Positions 13,647 through 13,699 of a stretch of DNA of 13,699 nucleotides are shown piece after piece (positions within the stretch are counted from its first letter, which is position 1; each line of letters opens with the position of its first letter). The translations under genes were made by a program, and so were the position numbers. Source of the stretch: Clostridia bacterium (GTDB lineage: Bacteria; Bacillota; Clostridia; Oscillospirales; CAG-272); contig JAFTXB010000203.1 of the NCBI GenBank assembly GCA_017461825.1, positions 1-13,699 of the forward strand, read 5' to 3'. Below the pieces are notes generated by a model, which was not told the origin of the DNA, made no database searches, and saw nothing but the letters and a program-made list of their open reading frames with translations.

Positions 13647-13699
13647 TTAAACTGTTCCGGTCACCACAAGTGTGCTAACGCCTGGGGTTACTACCCAAA
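13647..13699 (-). CDS. Possible 3' end of a convergent gene (partial, unknown product)
   Basis: Read on the minus strand from the window edge, one frame is open for 16 codons, giving WVVTPGVSTLVVTGTV, then TAA (13647-13649 on the plus strand). The residues are beta-strand-like, as in the last strand of Ig-like or cell-surface domains, but the piece is far too short to identify. A strong hairpin begins 8 nt beyond the stop, where a terminator would be expected. The open stretch may be chance. Confidence 0.3.
   Translation of the reverse strand, partial: WVVTPGVSTLVVTGTV

Noticed and set aside
13339..13650. Plus-strand frame overlapping the end of plsY
   Set aside because: Out of frame with plsY for most of its length and then runs through two hairpins; no start signal.

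Overview
The window reads as chromosomal DNA of a low-to-moderate G+C Gram-positive anaerobe, most likely a Clostridia-class Bacillota. Support for this: strong AAAGGAG/AAGGAGG ribosome-binding sites, a TTG start, a tRNA with encoded CCA, A/T-rich gaps between genes of roughly 50% G+C, a MarR plus paired ABC exporter, and the Bacillota FakA/FakB/PlsY fatty-acid route. I cannot name a genus. All recognisable complete genes are on the + strand.

Layout. (1) 1-1275: 3' part of valS, closed by two tandem terminators. (2) 1276-2272: a gene-poor kilobase. It holds a roughly 370-bp imperfect palindromic element (1397-1767), a tRNA-Thr(GGT) with a consensus promoter and terminator, a 19-bp-stem hairpin, and the promoter/operator of the next unit. 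(3) 2273-8280: a tight run of six genes with gaps of about 8-25 nt and no visible internal terminator. It encodes a MarR regulator, two ABC half-transporters, a membrane-anchored alpha/beta hydrolase, a NifX/NifB-like cofactor-binding protein with a His/Cys tail, and a RelP/YwaC-like small alarmone synthetase. It ends at a strong terminator. (4) 8420-10179: an OmpR-family response regulator and its histidine kinase, overlapping by 4 nt, then a terminator. (5) 10308-13513: a DegV/FakB protein, FakA and PlsY, together an exogenous fatty-acid incorporation operon. (6) 13514-13699: two hairpins and what may be the last codons of a convergent gene.

How the genes may work together. In the MarR unit, three near-identical palindromes (GTTCAAAAATGAAC type) lie in the promoter spacer, over the presumed transcription start, and over the start codon of the first transporter gene. 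This suggests autoregulation with a second control point. The two half-transporters have complementary degenerate ATP sites, so they should form an asymmetric heterodimeric exporter. The downstream alarmone synthetase may couple export or drug stress to (p)ppGpp, but that is inference. In the last operon, FakB presents a fatty acid, FakA phosphorylates it, and PlsY transfers the acyl group from acyl-phosphate to glycerol-3-phosphate, so three consecutive steps are encoded side by side.

The points most worth checking are the MarR operator triplet, the long palindromic element, the fakB-fakA-plsY arrangement with its atypical FakB and PlsY residues, the His/Cys-repeat tail, and a REP-like hairpin inside fakA that encodes an interdomain linker. 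I found no CRISPR array, transposase, phage gene or rRNA.
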